In this document: positions 1-6,703 of the stretch, piece after piece
Layout: the number at the start of each line of letters is the position of its first letter
How positions within the stretch are numbered: position 1 is the stretch's first letter
DNA from: UBA7803 sp047920935
GTDB lineage: Bacteria > Pseudomonadota > Gammaproteobacteria > Pseudomonadales > Azotimanducaceae
Direction of reading: 5' to 3'
Assembly: GCA_047920935.1 (NCBI GenBank)
Contig: JBLRXD010000196.1
Span: forward strand, 1-8,471
DNA: 8,471 bases
The notes under the pieces: generated by a model
Told to the model about the DNA's origin: nothing
The model's input: the letters and a program-made list of their open reading frames with translations, nothing else
Databases searched by the model: none
Program-made: the position numbers and the translations under genes

Positions 1-948
1 GAGGTCGTCATGGGTGTAACGCTCGGTGCCGCGGGCGCCGAGCTTCTCGATGCGATCAAGGGAGGCGTCGAGCAGACTCGCTTCGTGCTCGCTCTGGGGC
101 CCGAACAGATCGTCGATCAGCTTTTCCCGGTGGATGCGCACCGGCACCGATTCCAGCTTGTGGATGTCGCCGAACACCAGGGCTAAGTGCTCCGCATCTT
201 CGAACTTGGTTCGGTAGGCGTGCGCCCGCGCCTCGCCGATGCGGGTCTTCACGCGGAACTCCATGGTGTGCTCCACCAGGTGCTCGCGGCGCTGCCGGTA
301 GGCAATCAGATCGGCGATGGTGACGATCCGCAGATCATGGATGCGGGCAAACTCCAGCAGTTGCGGCAGGCGTTGCACGGTGCCGTCGTCGTTTACCAGT
401 TCGGCCAGCAGCCCCACCGGCGGGCAGCCGGCCAGCTCCGCCAGATCGATGCCGGCTTCGGTGTGGCCGGAACGTACCAACACACCGCCCTGACGCCCCA
501 CCAGCGGGAAGATGTGGCCAGGTCGCACGAAATCGCCCGCGGTAACGTTGCTGCTGGTCAGCGCCTGAGCGGTGGCCGCCCGCTCCTCGGCGGAAATGCC
601 GGTGGTCAGCCCCTTGACGTAATCGATGGATACGGTGAAAGCGGTGCTCATGGGCGCGTCGTTGCGACCCACCATGGGCTCCAGATGCAGCTGCTTGGCG
701 TGCTCTTCGGTAATGGGCGTGCAGAGGATGCCGCTGGTGTGGCGGATCATGAACGCGACTTTCTCCGCCGTGGCTTTGCTGGCGGCCATGATCAGGTCGC
801 CTTCGTTCTCCCGATCGTCGTCATCGACCACCACCACCATCTCGCCGGCGGCAATGGCCTCGAGTGCGACCTCGATGGAGTCGAACCTGGGCGTGGTGGA
901 ATCGGCGGAGGAACCAAGCGACGGCTGGGGCGATGCGGTGGTGGTCAT
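1..948 (-). CDS. ribBA: RibBA-type protein: DHBP synthase with degenerate GTP cyclohydrolase II domain (3' end outside window)
   Basis: 3,4-dihydroxy-2-butanone 4-phosphate synthase converts ribulose 5-phosphate to the four-carbon unit used for riboflavin; it is cytoplasmic. The first 316 residues are visible and the frame is open at the left edge. Residues about 22-220 are the DHBP synthase domain: the acidic loop DDDDRENEGD (42-51) holds metal ligand E47, RPGH is at 142-145, and HTEA at 162-165 holds the second metal ligand H162. Residues from about 224 resemble GTP cyclohydrolase II, but the three zinc cysteines of that family (C54, C65, C67 in E. coli RibA) are missing: the region reads RIHREKL then GPQSEHEASL (about 271-292). 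RibA activity is therefore unlikely, and the family is often called RibB-like or RibBX. The ATG at 948 is fixed by an in-frame stop six codons upstream (964-966); no strong ribosome binding site is visible. It is divergent from the glycosidase gene, with no room for a full FMN riboswitch. The normal full length is about 360-400 residues. Confidence 0.93.
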   Translation of the reverse strand, partial: MTTTASPQPSLGSSADSTTPRFDSIEVALEAIAAGEMVVVVDDDDRENEGDLIMAASKATAEKVAFMIRHTSGILCTPITEEHAKQLHLEPMVGRNDAPMSTAFTVSIDYVKGLTTGISAEERAATAQALTSSNVTAGDFVRPGHIFPLVGRQGGVLVRSGHTEAGIDLAELAGCPPVGLLAELVNDDGTVQRLPQLLEFARIHDLRIVTIADLIAYRQRREHLVEHTMEFRVKTRIGEARAHAYRTKFEDAEHLALVFGDIHKLESVPVRIHREKLIDDLFGPQSEHEASLLDASLDRIEKLGARGTERYTHDDL

Positions 949-996
949 GAGTGCGGCCTGCTGCTAACGTCAAAAAATAACGCGCAAGAATATCAT

Positions 997-1001
997 GAGG
1001 G
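997..1001 (+). promoter_or_regulatory. Ribosome binding site of the GH3 gene
   Basis: GAGGG lies 6 nt before the ATG at 1008 and supports that start. The 59-bp divergent spacer (949-1007) is AT-rich for this window (971-996), so it probably holds both promoters, but I cannot assign clear -35/-10 pairs in either direction. Confidence 0.6.
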
Positions 1002-1007
1002 TGTGCC

Positions 1008-3485
1008 ATGGATCGATCCGGCAAGGTGGCGAGGGGTCCGGTGGAGGTGGACGCCCTGCTCGCGGCGATGACGCTCGACGAGAAGGTTGCCCTGCTGGCG
1101 GGCAAAGGATTCTGGGTCACCACGGCGATACCGCGATTGGGTATTCCCGCGGTGAAGGTCAGCGACGGCCCGAACGGCGCCAGGGGAGACGGGGTCAGCG
1201 GCGCCAGCGCCGCATCCTTTCCGGTGGGCAGCGCGCTTGGCAGCACCTGGAACCCCCGGCTGATCCACGAGGTGGGGCGCGCGCTCGGCCAGGAAGCCCG
1301 CACCAAGGACGCCCAGCTGCTGCTCGGCCCCACCGTCAATCTCCACCGCACCCCCCTGGGCGGGCGAAACTTCGAGTGTTATTCCGAAGATCCGTGGCTG
1401 ACCGCTCGCATCGCCACCGCTTTCATCGCCGGCGTGCAGGCGGAGGGCGTCGGCGCCTGCATCAAGCACTTCGTCTGCAACGACTCCGAATACCAGCGCC
1501 ACAGCATCTCCAGCGACGTCGACGAAAGAACCCTGCGAGAGGTCTACCTGCTGCCGTTCGAACTGGCGATTCGAGACGCCGAGCCGTGGGCGGTGATGTC
1601 CGCCTACAACCGCATCAACGGCACCTTTGCCAGCTCCCATCGGGAGTTGCTGCGCGACGTGCTCAAGGGCGAGTGGGGCTTTGACGGCATCGTGGTGAGC
1701 GATTGGGGCGCGGCGCTTGAGACCGAAGCCAACCTCAACGGCGGCTTGGATCTGGAAATGCCGGGGCCGACGCGATCCCGCGGCGCCGCGTTGGTTGCGG
1801 CGGTGCAGGCTGGCCGCGTGGGGCAAGCCGAGCTGGACGATGCCGCGCGGCGCATGCTGCAGTTCGTGGTCCGCAGCGGCCGCTTCGAGCAGCCGCAGCG
1901 GCAGCCGGAGCGCAGCGACGACCGCCCGGAGCATCGCGCTCTGGCACGACGCGCGGCCGCCGAGGGCATGGTGCTGCTGAAAAACCACGGCGTGCTGCCG
2001 CTTTCGCCCCGGGACGTGAGCAGATTGGCCGTGCTCGGCCCCAACGCGGCGACGGGGCAGATCCAGGGCGGCGGCAGTTCCGCCGTATTCCCCCATTATC
2101 AGATCATGCCGCTGGACGCATTACGCGCCTGCGCCGATTGGCAGGTGGAGCACGCCCCCGGCTGCTTCAACCACAAATACCTGCCGATTCCCGCGCCCGG
2201 CATGCTGACCACCAACGGCCAGCCCGGCGCGCGGTTGCGACTGTACAATCCCGGCCAGGAGCACCCGGCGGTGGAGCGGGTGGTGCAGCTCACCTTCAAC
2301 CCCATGGGCGGGCTGCCGCTGAACATGCTGGGCGGCGGCAAGGTGGGCAGCACGTTCACGGCGGAAATCGATGCCCAGTGGACACCCGAGGTATCGGGGC
2401 GATACCAGTTGGGCCTGATAAGCGCAGGCCTCGCGCGTCTTTATCTGGATGGCGAGCAACTGATCGACAATTGGACCGACCAGGAACCCGGCGAAGCGTT
2501 CTTCAGCTGGGGCAGCACCGAGAAGCGCGCCACCGTCACCCTGGAAGCCGGTCGCAGCTACCACTACCGCATCGAGTTTCAGAGCAAGGCCGACGTGCTG
2601 GTCACCGGCGTGCGCTACGGCATCCTGCCGCCCCACCCCGACGACCTGCTCGGCCAGGCGGTGGACAAGGCCCGCAGCGCCGACGCCGTGGTGCTGGTGG
2701 TCGGCGGCAACGCCGATTGGGAGACCGAGGGCAACGACCGCCAGACGCTGGTACTGCCCGGCGAGCAGGACGCGCTCATCGAGGCCGTGCTGGCCGCCAA
2801 CCCGCGCAACGTGGTGGTGATCAACAGCGGCGCCCCCATCGCCATGCCGTGGTACGACCGCGCCGGCGCCGTGCTGCAGGCCTGGCTGCCGGGCCAGGAG
2901 TTCGGCAATGCCCTCGCCGACCTGCTCACCGGCGCGGTGAATCCCTCCGGACGCATGCCGTGCACCGTACCCATGCGCCTGCAGGACACGCCCGCCTTCA
3001 CCAGCTATCCCGGGGAAAACGGCCACGTGCTCTACGGCGAGCGTGGTTTCGTCGGCTACCGTTGGTACGACGCCCGCGACATCGAGCCACGCGTGCCCTT
3101 CGGCCACGGCCTGTCGTACAGCCGATTCGCCTACGAGAATCTGCAGGTGGAACCCTCCGGAGAGCGGGCGATGGTCACCGTGGAAGTGGAGAACGTCGGC
3201 TCGGTGCCCGGCCAGGAGGTGGTGCAGCTGTACCTGGCGCCCGGCGCATCGGCCGTGCAGCGCCCGATCCAGGAACTGCGGGCGTTCGAGAAGCGGCAGC
3301 TGCTGCCGGGAGAGCGCCAGACGCTGCGGTTCGAACTCGGCCCCCGGGATTTCGCCATCTGGGACACCGAAACCTGCGGCTGGTTGGCCGAAGCAGGCTG
3401 CTACGAGATTCGTGTCGGCGCCTCGTCCCGGGACATTCGCCTCACCTGCCCCTGGACCCTGGAGACAGCGCATCGCGTGCCCTGA
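1008..3485 (+). CDS. Glycoside hydrolase family 3 protein with PA14 domain (beta-glucosidase type)
   Basis: A retaining exo-glycosidase of 825 residues that should release a sugar from the non-reducing end of beta-glucosides or related oligosaccharides. The GH3 barrel spans about 12-290: VSDGPNG at 51-57, NLHRTPLGGR at 111-120, the KH pair at 153-154, and the nucleophile motif VVSDWGA with D232. The second alpha/beta domain is split (about 305-390 and 545-655) by a PA14 beta-domain (about 395-540, with LYLDGEQLIDNW). Its WETEGNDR motif (571-578) offers E574 as acid/base, as in other GH3-PA14 enzymes. A fibronectin III-like domain follows (about 715-815). The length fits the GH3-PA14 group, such as Kluyveromyces BglI at about 845 residues. 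No signal peptide or membrane segment is present, so it is probably cytoplasmic and acts on imported oligosaccharides or glycosides. The ATG has a GAGGG site (997-1001) 6 nt upstream. No transporter or sugar regulator is visible nearby, so the substrate is open. Confidence 0.95.
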   Translation: MDRSGKVARGPVEVDALLAAMTLDEKVALLAGKGFWVTTAIPRLGIPAVKVSDGPNGARGDGVSGASAASFPVGSALGSTWNPRLIHEVGRALGQEARTKDAQLLLGPTVNLHRTPLGGRNFECYSEDPWLTARIATAFIAGVQAEGVGACIKHFVCNDSEYQRHSISSDVDERTLREVYLLPFELAIRDAEPWAVMSAYNRINGTFASSHRELLRDVLKGEWGFDGIVVSDWGAALETEANLNGGLDLEMPGPTRSRGAALVAAVQAGRVGQAELDDAARRMLQFVVRSGRFEQPQRQPERSDDRPEHRALARRAAAEGMVLLKNHGVLPLSPRDVSRLAVLGPNAATGQIQGGGSSAVFPHYQIMPLDALRACADWQVEHAPGCFNHKYLPIPAPGMLTTNGQPGARLRLYNPGQEHPAVERVVQLTFNPMGGLPLNMLGGGKVGSTFTAEIDAQWTPEVSGRYQLGLISAGLARLYLDGEQLIDNWTDQEPGEAFFSWGSTEKRATVTLEAGRSYHYRIEFQSKADVLVTGVRYGILPPHPDDLLGQAVDKARSADAVVLVVGGNADWETEGNDRQTLVLPGEQDALIEAVLAANPRNVVVINSGAPIAMPWYDRAGAVLQAWLPGQEFGNALADLLTGAVNPSGRMPCTVPMRLQDTPAFTSYPGENGHVLYGERGFVGYRWYDARDIEPRVPFGHGLSYSRFAYENLQVEPSGERAMVTVEVENVGSVPGQEVVQLYLAPGASAVQRPIQELRAFEKRQLLPGERQTLRFELGPRDFAIWDTETCGWLAEAGCYEIRVGASSRDIRLTCPWTLETAHRVP

Positions 3486-3509
3486 GTTGCAGCGCGCCGC
3501 GACTCAGGG
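3480..3509. terminator. Shared hairpin between convergent genes, possible bidirectional terminator
   Basis: The arms 3480-3490 and 3499-3509 pair over 11 positions (one G-U) around an 8-nt loop; the outer part is CCTGAGT paired with ACTCAGG. The glycosidase stop TGA (3483-3485) lies in the left arm, and the complement of the small gene's TGA (3504-3506) lies in the right arm, directly opposite. There is no T-run on either side, so this is not a classical intrinsic terminator. It may still stop or protect transcripts from both convergent units. The spacer between the two stop codons is only 18 bp. Confidence 0.5.
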
Positions 3510-3719
3510 GCGCATGAACATATAGTCTTCGTCGCCGCGGGAGTTGTCGAGCTGGTACTGCAGAACGGCCTGCAGATCCTCCGGCCCCTTGAGATCCCGA
3601 TAACGCTCCACCAGGGTGGCGAGCAGCGCCCGCAGCAGCGTTTCGGCGTCTACCCCGGTCTCTTTCGCTTCGGACAGCGCGCCGTCCACGTGTTGTCTGG
3701 CGATGCTGTATGCGCTCAC
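3504..3719 (-). CDS. Small acidic protein of unknown function (71 aa), last gene of the minus-strand block
   Basis: I do not recognise a named family. The protein is 71 residues, with no signal peptide, membrane segment or cysteine. It appears mainly helical: a first helix at about 5-20, a second at about 25-42 (TLLRALLATLVERYRDL), and a third at about 46-58, followed by an acidic, aromatic tail (RGDEDYMFMRP). The start is GTG at 3717-3719. It is chosen because AGGGAG (3727-3732) sits 7 nt upstream and because the gene then begins 26 nt after the CoA-transferase stop. Reading the frame further upstream would overlap the CoA-transferase gene and has no such site. The spacing and the clean ribosome binding site argue for a real gene co-transcribed with the CoA-transferase. 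A partner or stabilising role for that enzyme is only a guess. Confidence 0.72.
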   Translation of the reverse strand: MSAYSIARQHVDGALSEAKETGVDAETLLRALLATLVERYRDLKGPEDLQAVLQYQLDNSRGDEDYMFMRP

Positions 3720-3726
3720 CGATGTT

Positions 3727-3732
3727 CTCCCT
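3727..3732 (-). promoter_or_regulatory. Ribosome binding site deciding the GTG start of the 71-aa gene
   Basis: AGGGAG on the minus strand lies 7 nt before the GTG at 3719, inside the 26-nt gap after the CoA-transferase stop. It is the best translation signal in this frame and rules in favour of the short form. Confidence 0.6.
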
Positions 3733-3745
3733 GCCTTGCGGAATG

Positions 3746-4936
3746 TCACACGGCGCCGCATTCCTCCAGCGCCGCGAACTCGTCTTCGGAGAGGCCGAAG
3801 AAGCCACAGTATAGGTCGCGGTTGTCGGCGCCCAAATACGGGACTTCCGTTAGTTCCGGCAGCGCCAGGTCGTCGAACCGCAGCGGCGAGTGGCACAGGG
3901 CGATGCGTCCCAGTGTCGGGTGCTGCACCCACTCCAGGGTGCCGCGCTGGTGCAGATGCGGGTCATTCACCACCTCTTCGAGCGACTGCACCGGCGCGCA
4001 GATCACCTCGTGCTGCTGAGCGATGCGGAATACCTCGGCCTTGGGCAACGACGACGTCCAGCGCTCCACTTCCTGATCCAGCAGGTCCATGTGGCGTGCC
4101 CGTGCCGGCATGTCCGCGAACTCGGCTCGCGTCAGCAGTTCCGGACGGCCCATGGCGGCCACCAGATTGCGCCAGTGGCCGTCGCGAATGCAGATGATGG
4201 CGACGTGGCCATCCGCCGCTCGGTAGACGTTGTAGGGCGCGGCAGACATGGCCGCATGGCGATTGCCGGTGCGCGGCGGCTGCTGGCCGGCGAAAAAGTA
4301 GGCGCCCAGGGCGGTGCCGAGCGCCGGGAACAGGCAATCCTGCATGGATATGTCGACCACCGCCCCGTCGCCGCTGACGCTGCGGCGGTACAGGGCGGCG
4401 ACGATGGCCCCGAACAGGTGCACGCCGCCCATGAAGTCGGCCACCGCCGGGCCAGCTTTCAGCGGCGGCCCGCCATCCTCGCCGGTGATGCTCATGACCC
4501 CGGTGACCGCTTGAAGGGTGATGTCCATGCCGAGGTAATCCCGGTTGGGGCCGGTGCCGCCGAAGCCGGTGCTGGCCGCGTAGATCAGCCGCGGATTCTC
4601 ACGACGCAGCTCGCCGCTGCCGACCCCGTAGCGGGCCATGGTGCCCGGGGCGAAGTTCTCCAGCACCACGTCCACCTGAGGCACCAGACGTTTCAGCAGC
4701 CGCTGGGCTTGCGGCGCCTTGATGTTCAGGGTGATCGAGGACTTTCCGGCATTGAGCTGAGCGAACGGGTAGCTGGCGGCCGTGGCCCGGGCCCGGCCGC
4801 GCAGCGTCTCGCCCACCGGCGACTCCACCTTGATCACCCGCGCCCCGGCCTGAGCCAGCAGAAAGCCGCAATAGGGGCCGTTGTAGACCTGCCCGAAGTC
4901 GAGCACGGTCACCCCCTCCAGTGGCAGGCCTGCCAC
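3746..4936 (-). CDS. CaiB/BaiF family class III CoA-transferase
   Basis: Moves CoA from an acyl-CoA donor to a carboxylic acid through an aspartyl-CoA intermediate; cytoplasmic, normally an interlocked dimer. The 396-residue length is typical. It opens with the family pattern LPLEGVTVLDFGQVYNGPYCG (residues 4-24), followed by GARVIKVESP (31-40) and the CoA-binding region LNAGKSSITLN (61-71) and ENFAPG (93-98). GPAVADFMGG (162-171) holds D167, which fits the catalytic Asp169 of formyl-CoA transferase. The start is GTG at 4934-4936, 22 nt after the deacylase-family gene, with GGGG about 7 nt upstream. A GTG ten codons further in has a better purine run, but starting there would cut off the first beta strand. 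Family members act on oxalate, carnitine, bile acids, benzylsuccinate and others, and the sequence does not tell which. Its place after an amidohydrolase suggests it activates the acid that enzyme releases (inference). Confidence 0.93.
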   Translation of the reverse strand: MAGLPLEGVTVLDFGQVYNGPYCGFLLAQAGARVIKVESPVGETLRGRARATAASYPFAQLNAGKSSITLNIKAPQAQRLLKRLVPQVDVVLENFAPGTMARYGVGSGELRRENPRLIYAASTGFGGTGPNRDYLGMDITLQAVTGVMSITGEDGGPPLKAGPAVADFMGGVHLFGAIVAALYRRSVSGDGAVVDISMQDCLFPALGTALGAYFFAGQQPPRTGNRHAAMSAAPYNVYRAADGHVAIICIRDGHWRNLVAAMGRPELLTRAEFADMPARARHMDLLDQEVERWTSSLPKAEVFRIAQQHEVICAPVQSLEEVVNDPHLHQRGTLEWVQHPTLGRIALCHSPLRFDDLALPELTEVPYLGADNRDLYCGFFGLSEDEFAALEECGAV

Positions 4937-4958
4937 TACCCTGCCCCACTCGCCCCGC

Positions 4959-6650
4959 TCACGCCCGCAGCAGCCGCCCGGGATTCACCCCGGTGGGCTC
5001 GTTGTCGGTGAGCAGGATCTGGCCGTTGACGATGGTGTGGCGGATGCCGTTCGCCGTCTGCTTGAGGCGCTTGGCGCCGGCCGGCAGGTCGTGCACCACC
5101 TCGGGCAGGCGCGGGCCGATGGTGGCGGGATCGAACACCACCAGATCCGCTGCCATGCCCTCGCGGATCAGCCCGCGATCGTGCAGGCCCCAGACCGTAG
5201 CGGTGTCGTAGGTGATGCGCCGCACCGCCTGCTCCAGGGTGAACGCCTGCTTATCACGCACCCAGTAAGACAGCAGGTGGGTCTGCAGCGAGCTGTCCAT
5301 GATCTGCGCCACGTGGGCGCCGGAGTCGGAGAACGTCACCAGCGAGCGCGGGTGCTGCATCATCTCCAGCACATGGCTCTGGTCTTCGTTGGCGATGGGC
5401 TGGCGAAAGTAGATCTTGAAGTCGTGCTCGAGCGACAGATCGATCATCAGCTCCACCGGATGCACGCCCCGCTGGGCCGCAAGCTCGGCCATGCTGGGCT
5501 GATCGTGGCTCATGTCGAACATGGGGTACACCCACTCCCACTGGGGCGGTCGCGCTTCGGCGCCCACTACCCGCGGGCCCGTGTACTCGCGGCTGGCGAC
5601 TTCCACCAGCTTCGCCTTGGTCGCGGGGTCGCGCAGCCTGGCCTTCTGCTCCTCCAGCGGCAGGCTGCGGATGTCTTTCCACACGTCCCACTTGTCGAAC
5701 GGCGTGTGGGCTTCGAACGACAGCAGCACGTTGAGCGCGCGGCTGTGTACCTGGGCGTACATGCGCCCGCCCGCCGCAGCGGTCTCGTTGAGCAGATCGA
5801 AGTACGGCCGCCACAACTCCGGCGCAAGGCGGGTACTGAACATGCCCCAGGTCTGGGTGACGCCGGACTCCACCGCCAGATCGCGCAGCCGGCCGAAGTA
5901 CTCGCGAATTCGCTCTGGATCGCGCCCCGGAGCTTCTCCGGCGAGTTCGAAGATGCCCTTGCCCGTTGCCCCCATGGCGTTGACGATGGCACGGACTTCA
6001 TCCCACTCCGCCAACCTGCTCGCGACCGGACGATCGTCGGCGGTGATGTGATTGAACGTGCGTGAGGTCGAGAAGCCGATGGCGCCGGCGCCGATCGCCT
6101 CCTGCACCAGGTGGCACATGCGCTTGAGGTCATCCTCGCCGGCGGCCTCGGTGAAGGCGCGCTCGCCCATGACGTAGGTGCGCAGCGCCGAGTGGCCGAT
6201 GTAGCCGGCATAGTTGATGCCCTTGGGCAGAGCCTCCACGGTGTCGAGAAACTGCGGGAAGGTTTCCCAGTTCCACCGGATGCCCGCGAGCATCGCGTCC
6301 CGGGAAAGATCTTCGGCACGCTCCAGATTGCGGAACACCAGGTCGGCGTCTTCGGCCTTGCAGGGCGCCAGGGTAAAGCCGCAGTTGCCCATCACCGCGG
6401 TGGTGACGCCGTGATAACACGAGCACGACCCCAGCGGATCCCAGAACACCTGGGCGTCCATGTGAGTGTGGCCGTCGACGAAGCCGGGGGCCACCACCAG
6501 GCCGTCGGCATCCACCGTGCGGCTGGCGCTTTCCACCGCGCGGCCGATGGAGACGATGCGGCCGTCACGCACGCCTACGTCGGCCCGATAGCGGGCGCCG
6601 CCGGAGCCGTCCACCACGGTGCCGTTCTTGATCAGCAGATCCAAGGCCAT
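4959..6650 (-). CDS. Amidohydrolase superfamily protein, N-acyl-D-amino-acid deacylase (D-aminoacylase) family
   Basis: A metal-dependent hydrolase of the amidohydrolase 3 group, predicted to cleave an amide or related bond in the cytoplasm. Numbered from the ATG at 6650 (563 residues): the N-terminal beta domain begins DLLIKNGTVVDGSGG; GFVDGHTHMD (56-65) gives metal ligands H61 and H63; GNCGF (88-92) gives C90, matching the bridging Cys of D-aminoacylase; VHSR at 301-304 is a likely later His ligand; FSDSGAH (440-446) gives catalytic D442; the C-terminal GMAADLVVFDP (498-508) closes the beta domain. The classical THxR histidine seems replaced by the FELAGE segment (234-239), as in a long-chain subgroup (about 560 versus 480 residues) whose substrates are unclear. 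A second ATG at 6656 abuts the ribosome binding site; 6650 is 6 nt away and is preferred. It lies between an asparaginase-like gene and a CoA-transferase gene. True D-aminoacylase activity is uncertain. Confidence 0.9.
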   Translation of the reverse strand: MALDLLIKNGTVVDGSGGARYRADVGVRDGRIVSIGRAVESASRTVDADGLVVAPGFVDGHTHMDAQVFWDPLGSCSCYHGVTTAVMGNCGFTLAPCKAEDADLVFRNLERAEDLSRDAMLAGIRWNWETFPQFLDTVEALPKGINYAGYIGHSALRTYVMGERAFTEAAGEDDLKRMCHLVQEAIGAGAIGFSTSRTFNHITADDRPVASRLAEWDEVRAIVNAMGATGKGIFELAGEAPGRDPERIREYFGRLRDLAVESGVTQTWGMFSTRLAPELWRPYFDLLNETAAAGGRMYAQVHSRALNVLLSFEAHTPFDKWDVWKDIRSLPLEEQKARLRDPATKAKLVEVASREYTGPRVVGAEARPPQWEWVYPMFDMSHDQPSMAELAAQRGVHPVELMIDLSLEHDFKIYFRQPIANEDQSHVLEMMQHPRSLVTFSDSGAHVAQIMDSSLQTHLLSYWVRDKQAFTLEQAVRRITYDTATVWGLHDRGLIREGMAADLVVFDPATIGPRLPEVVHDLPAGAKRLKQTANGIRHTIVNGQILLTDNEPTGVNPGRLLRA

Positions 6651-6656
6651 GTTCAT

Positions 6657-6662
6657 CTCCCC
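6657..6662 (-). promoter_or_regulatory. Ribosome binding site deciding the amidohydrolase start
   Basis: GGGGAG on the minus strand touches the ATG at 6656 with no spacer, but stands 6 nt from the ATG at 6650. The second ATG is therefore the probable start. The rest of the 47-nt gap up to the asparaginase-like stop contains only a loop-less palindrome (6694-6703) and no convincing terminator, so read-through from the upstream gene is expected. Confidence 0.6.
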
Positions 6663-6703
6663 GATAAAGCTTGTCTCGAGTGTACGCTTCCAGCGCCGCG
6701 GCG

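Noticed and set aside
949..1007. FMN riboswitch upstream of ribBA
   Set aside because: The spacer is 59 bp, too short for the conserved aptamer, and no matching helices are visible.
187..1071. Long plus-strand open frame over ribBA
   Set aside because: It lies opposite a gene with clear DHBP synthase motifs; the high-GC codon pattern keeps the reverse frame open by chance.
993..3473. Two long minus-strand open frames (993-2096 and 2121-3473) and an alternate plus frame (2138-3517)
   Set aside because: They cover the GH3 gene, whose motifs and ribosome binding site are convincing; the others have His/Arg/Gly-rich shadow compositions and no family pattern.
3504..3932. Longer 142-codon form of the small minus-strand gene
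   Set aside because: It would overlap the CoA-transferase gene by about 190 bp, and the good ribosome binding site fits the GTG at 3719 instead.
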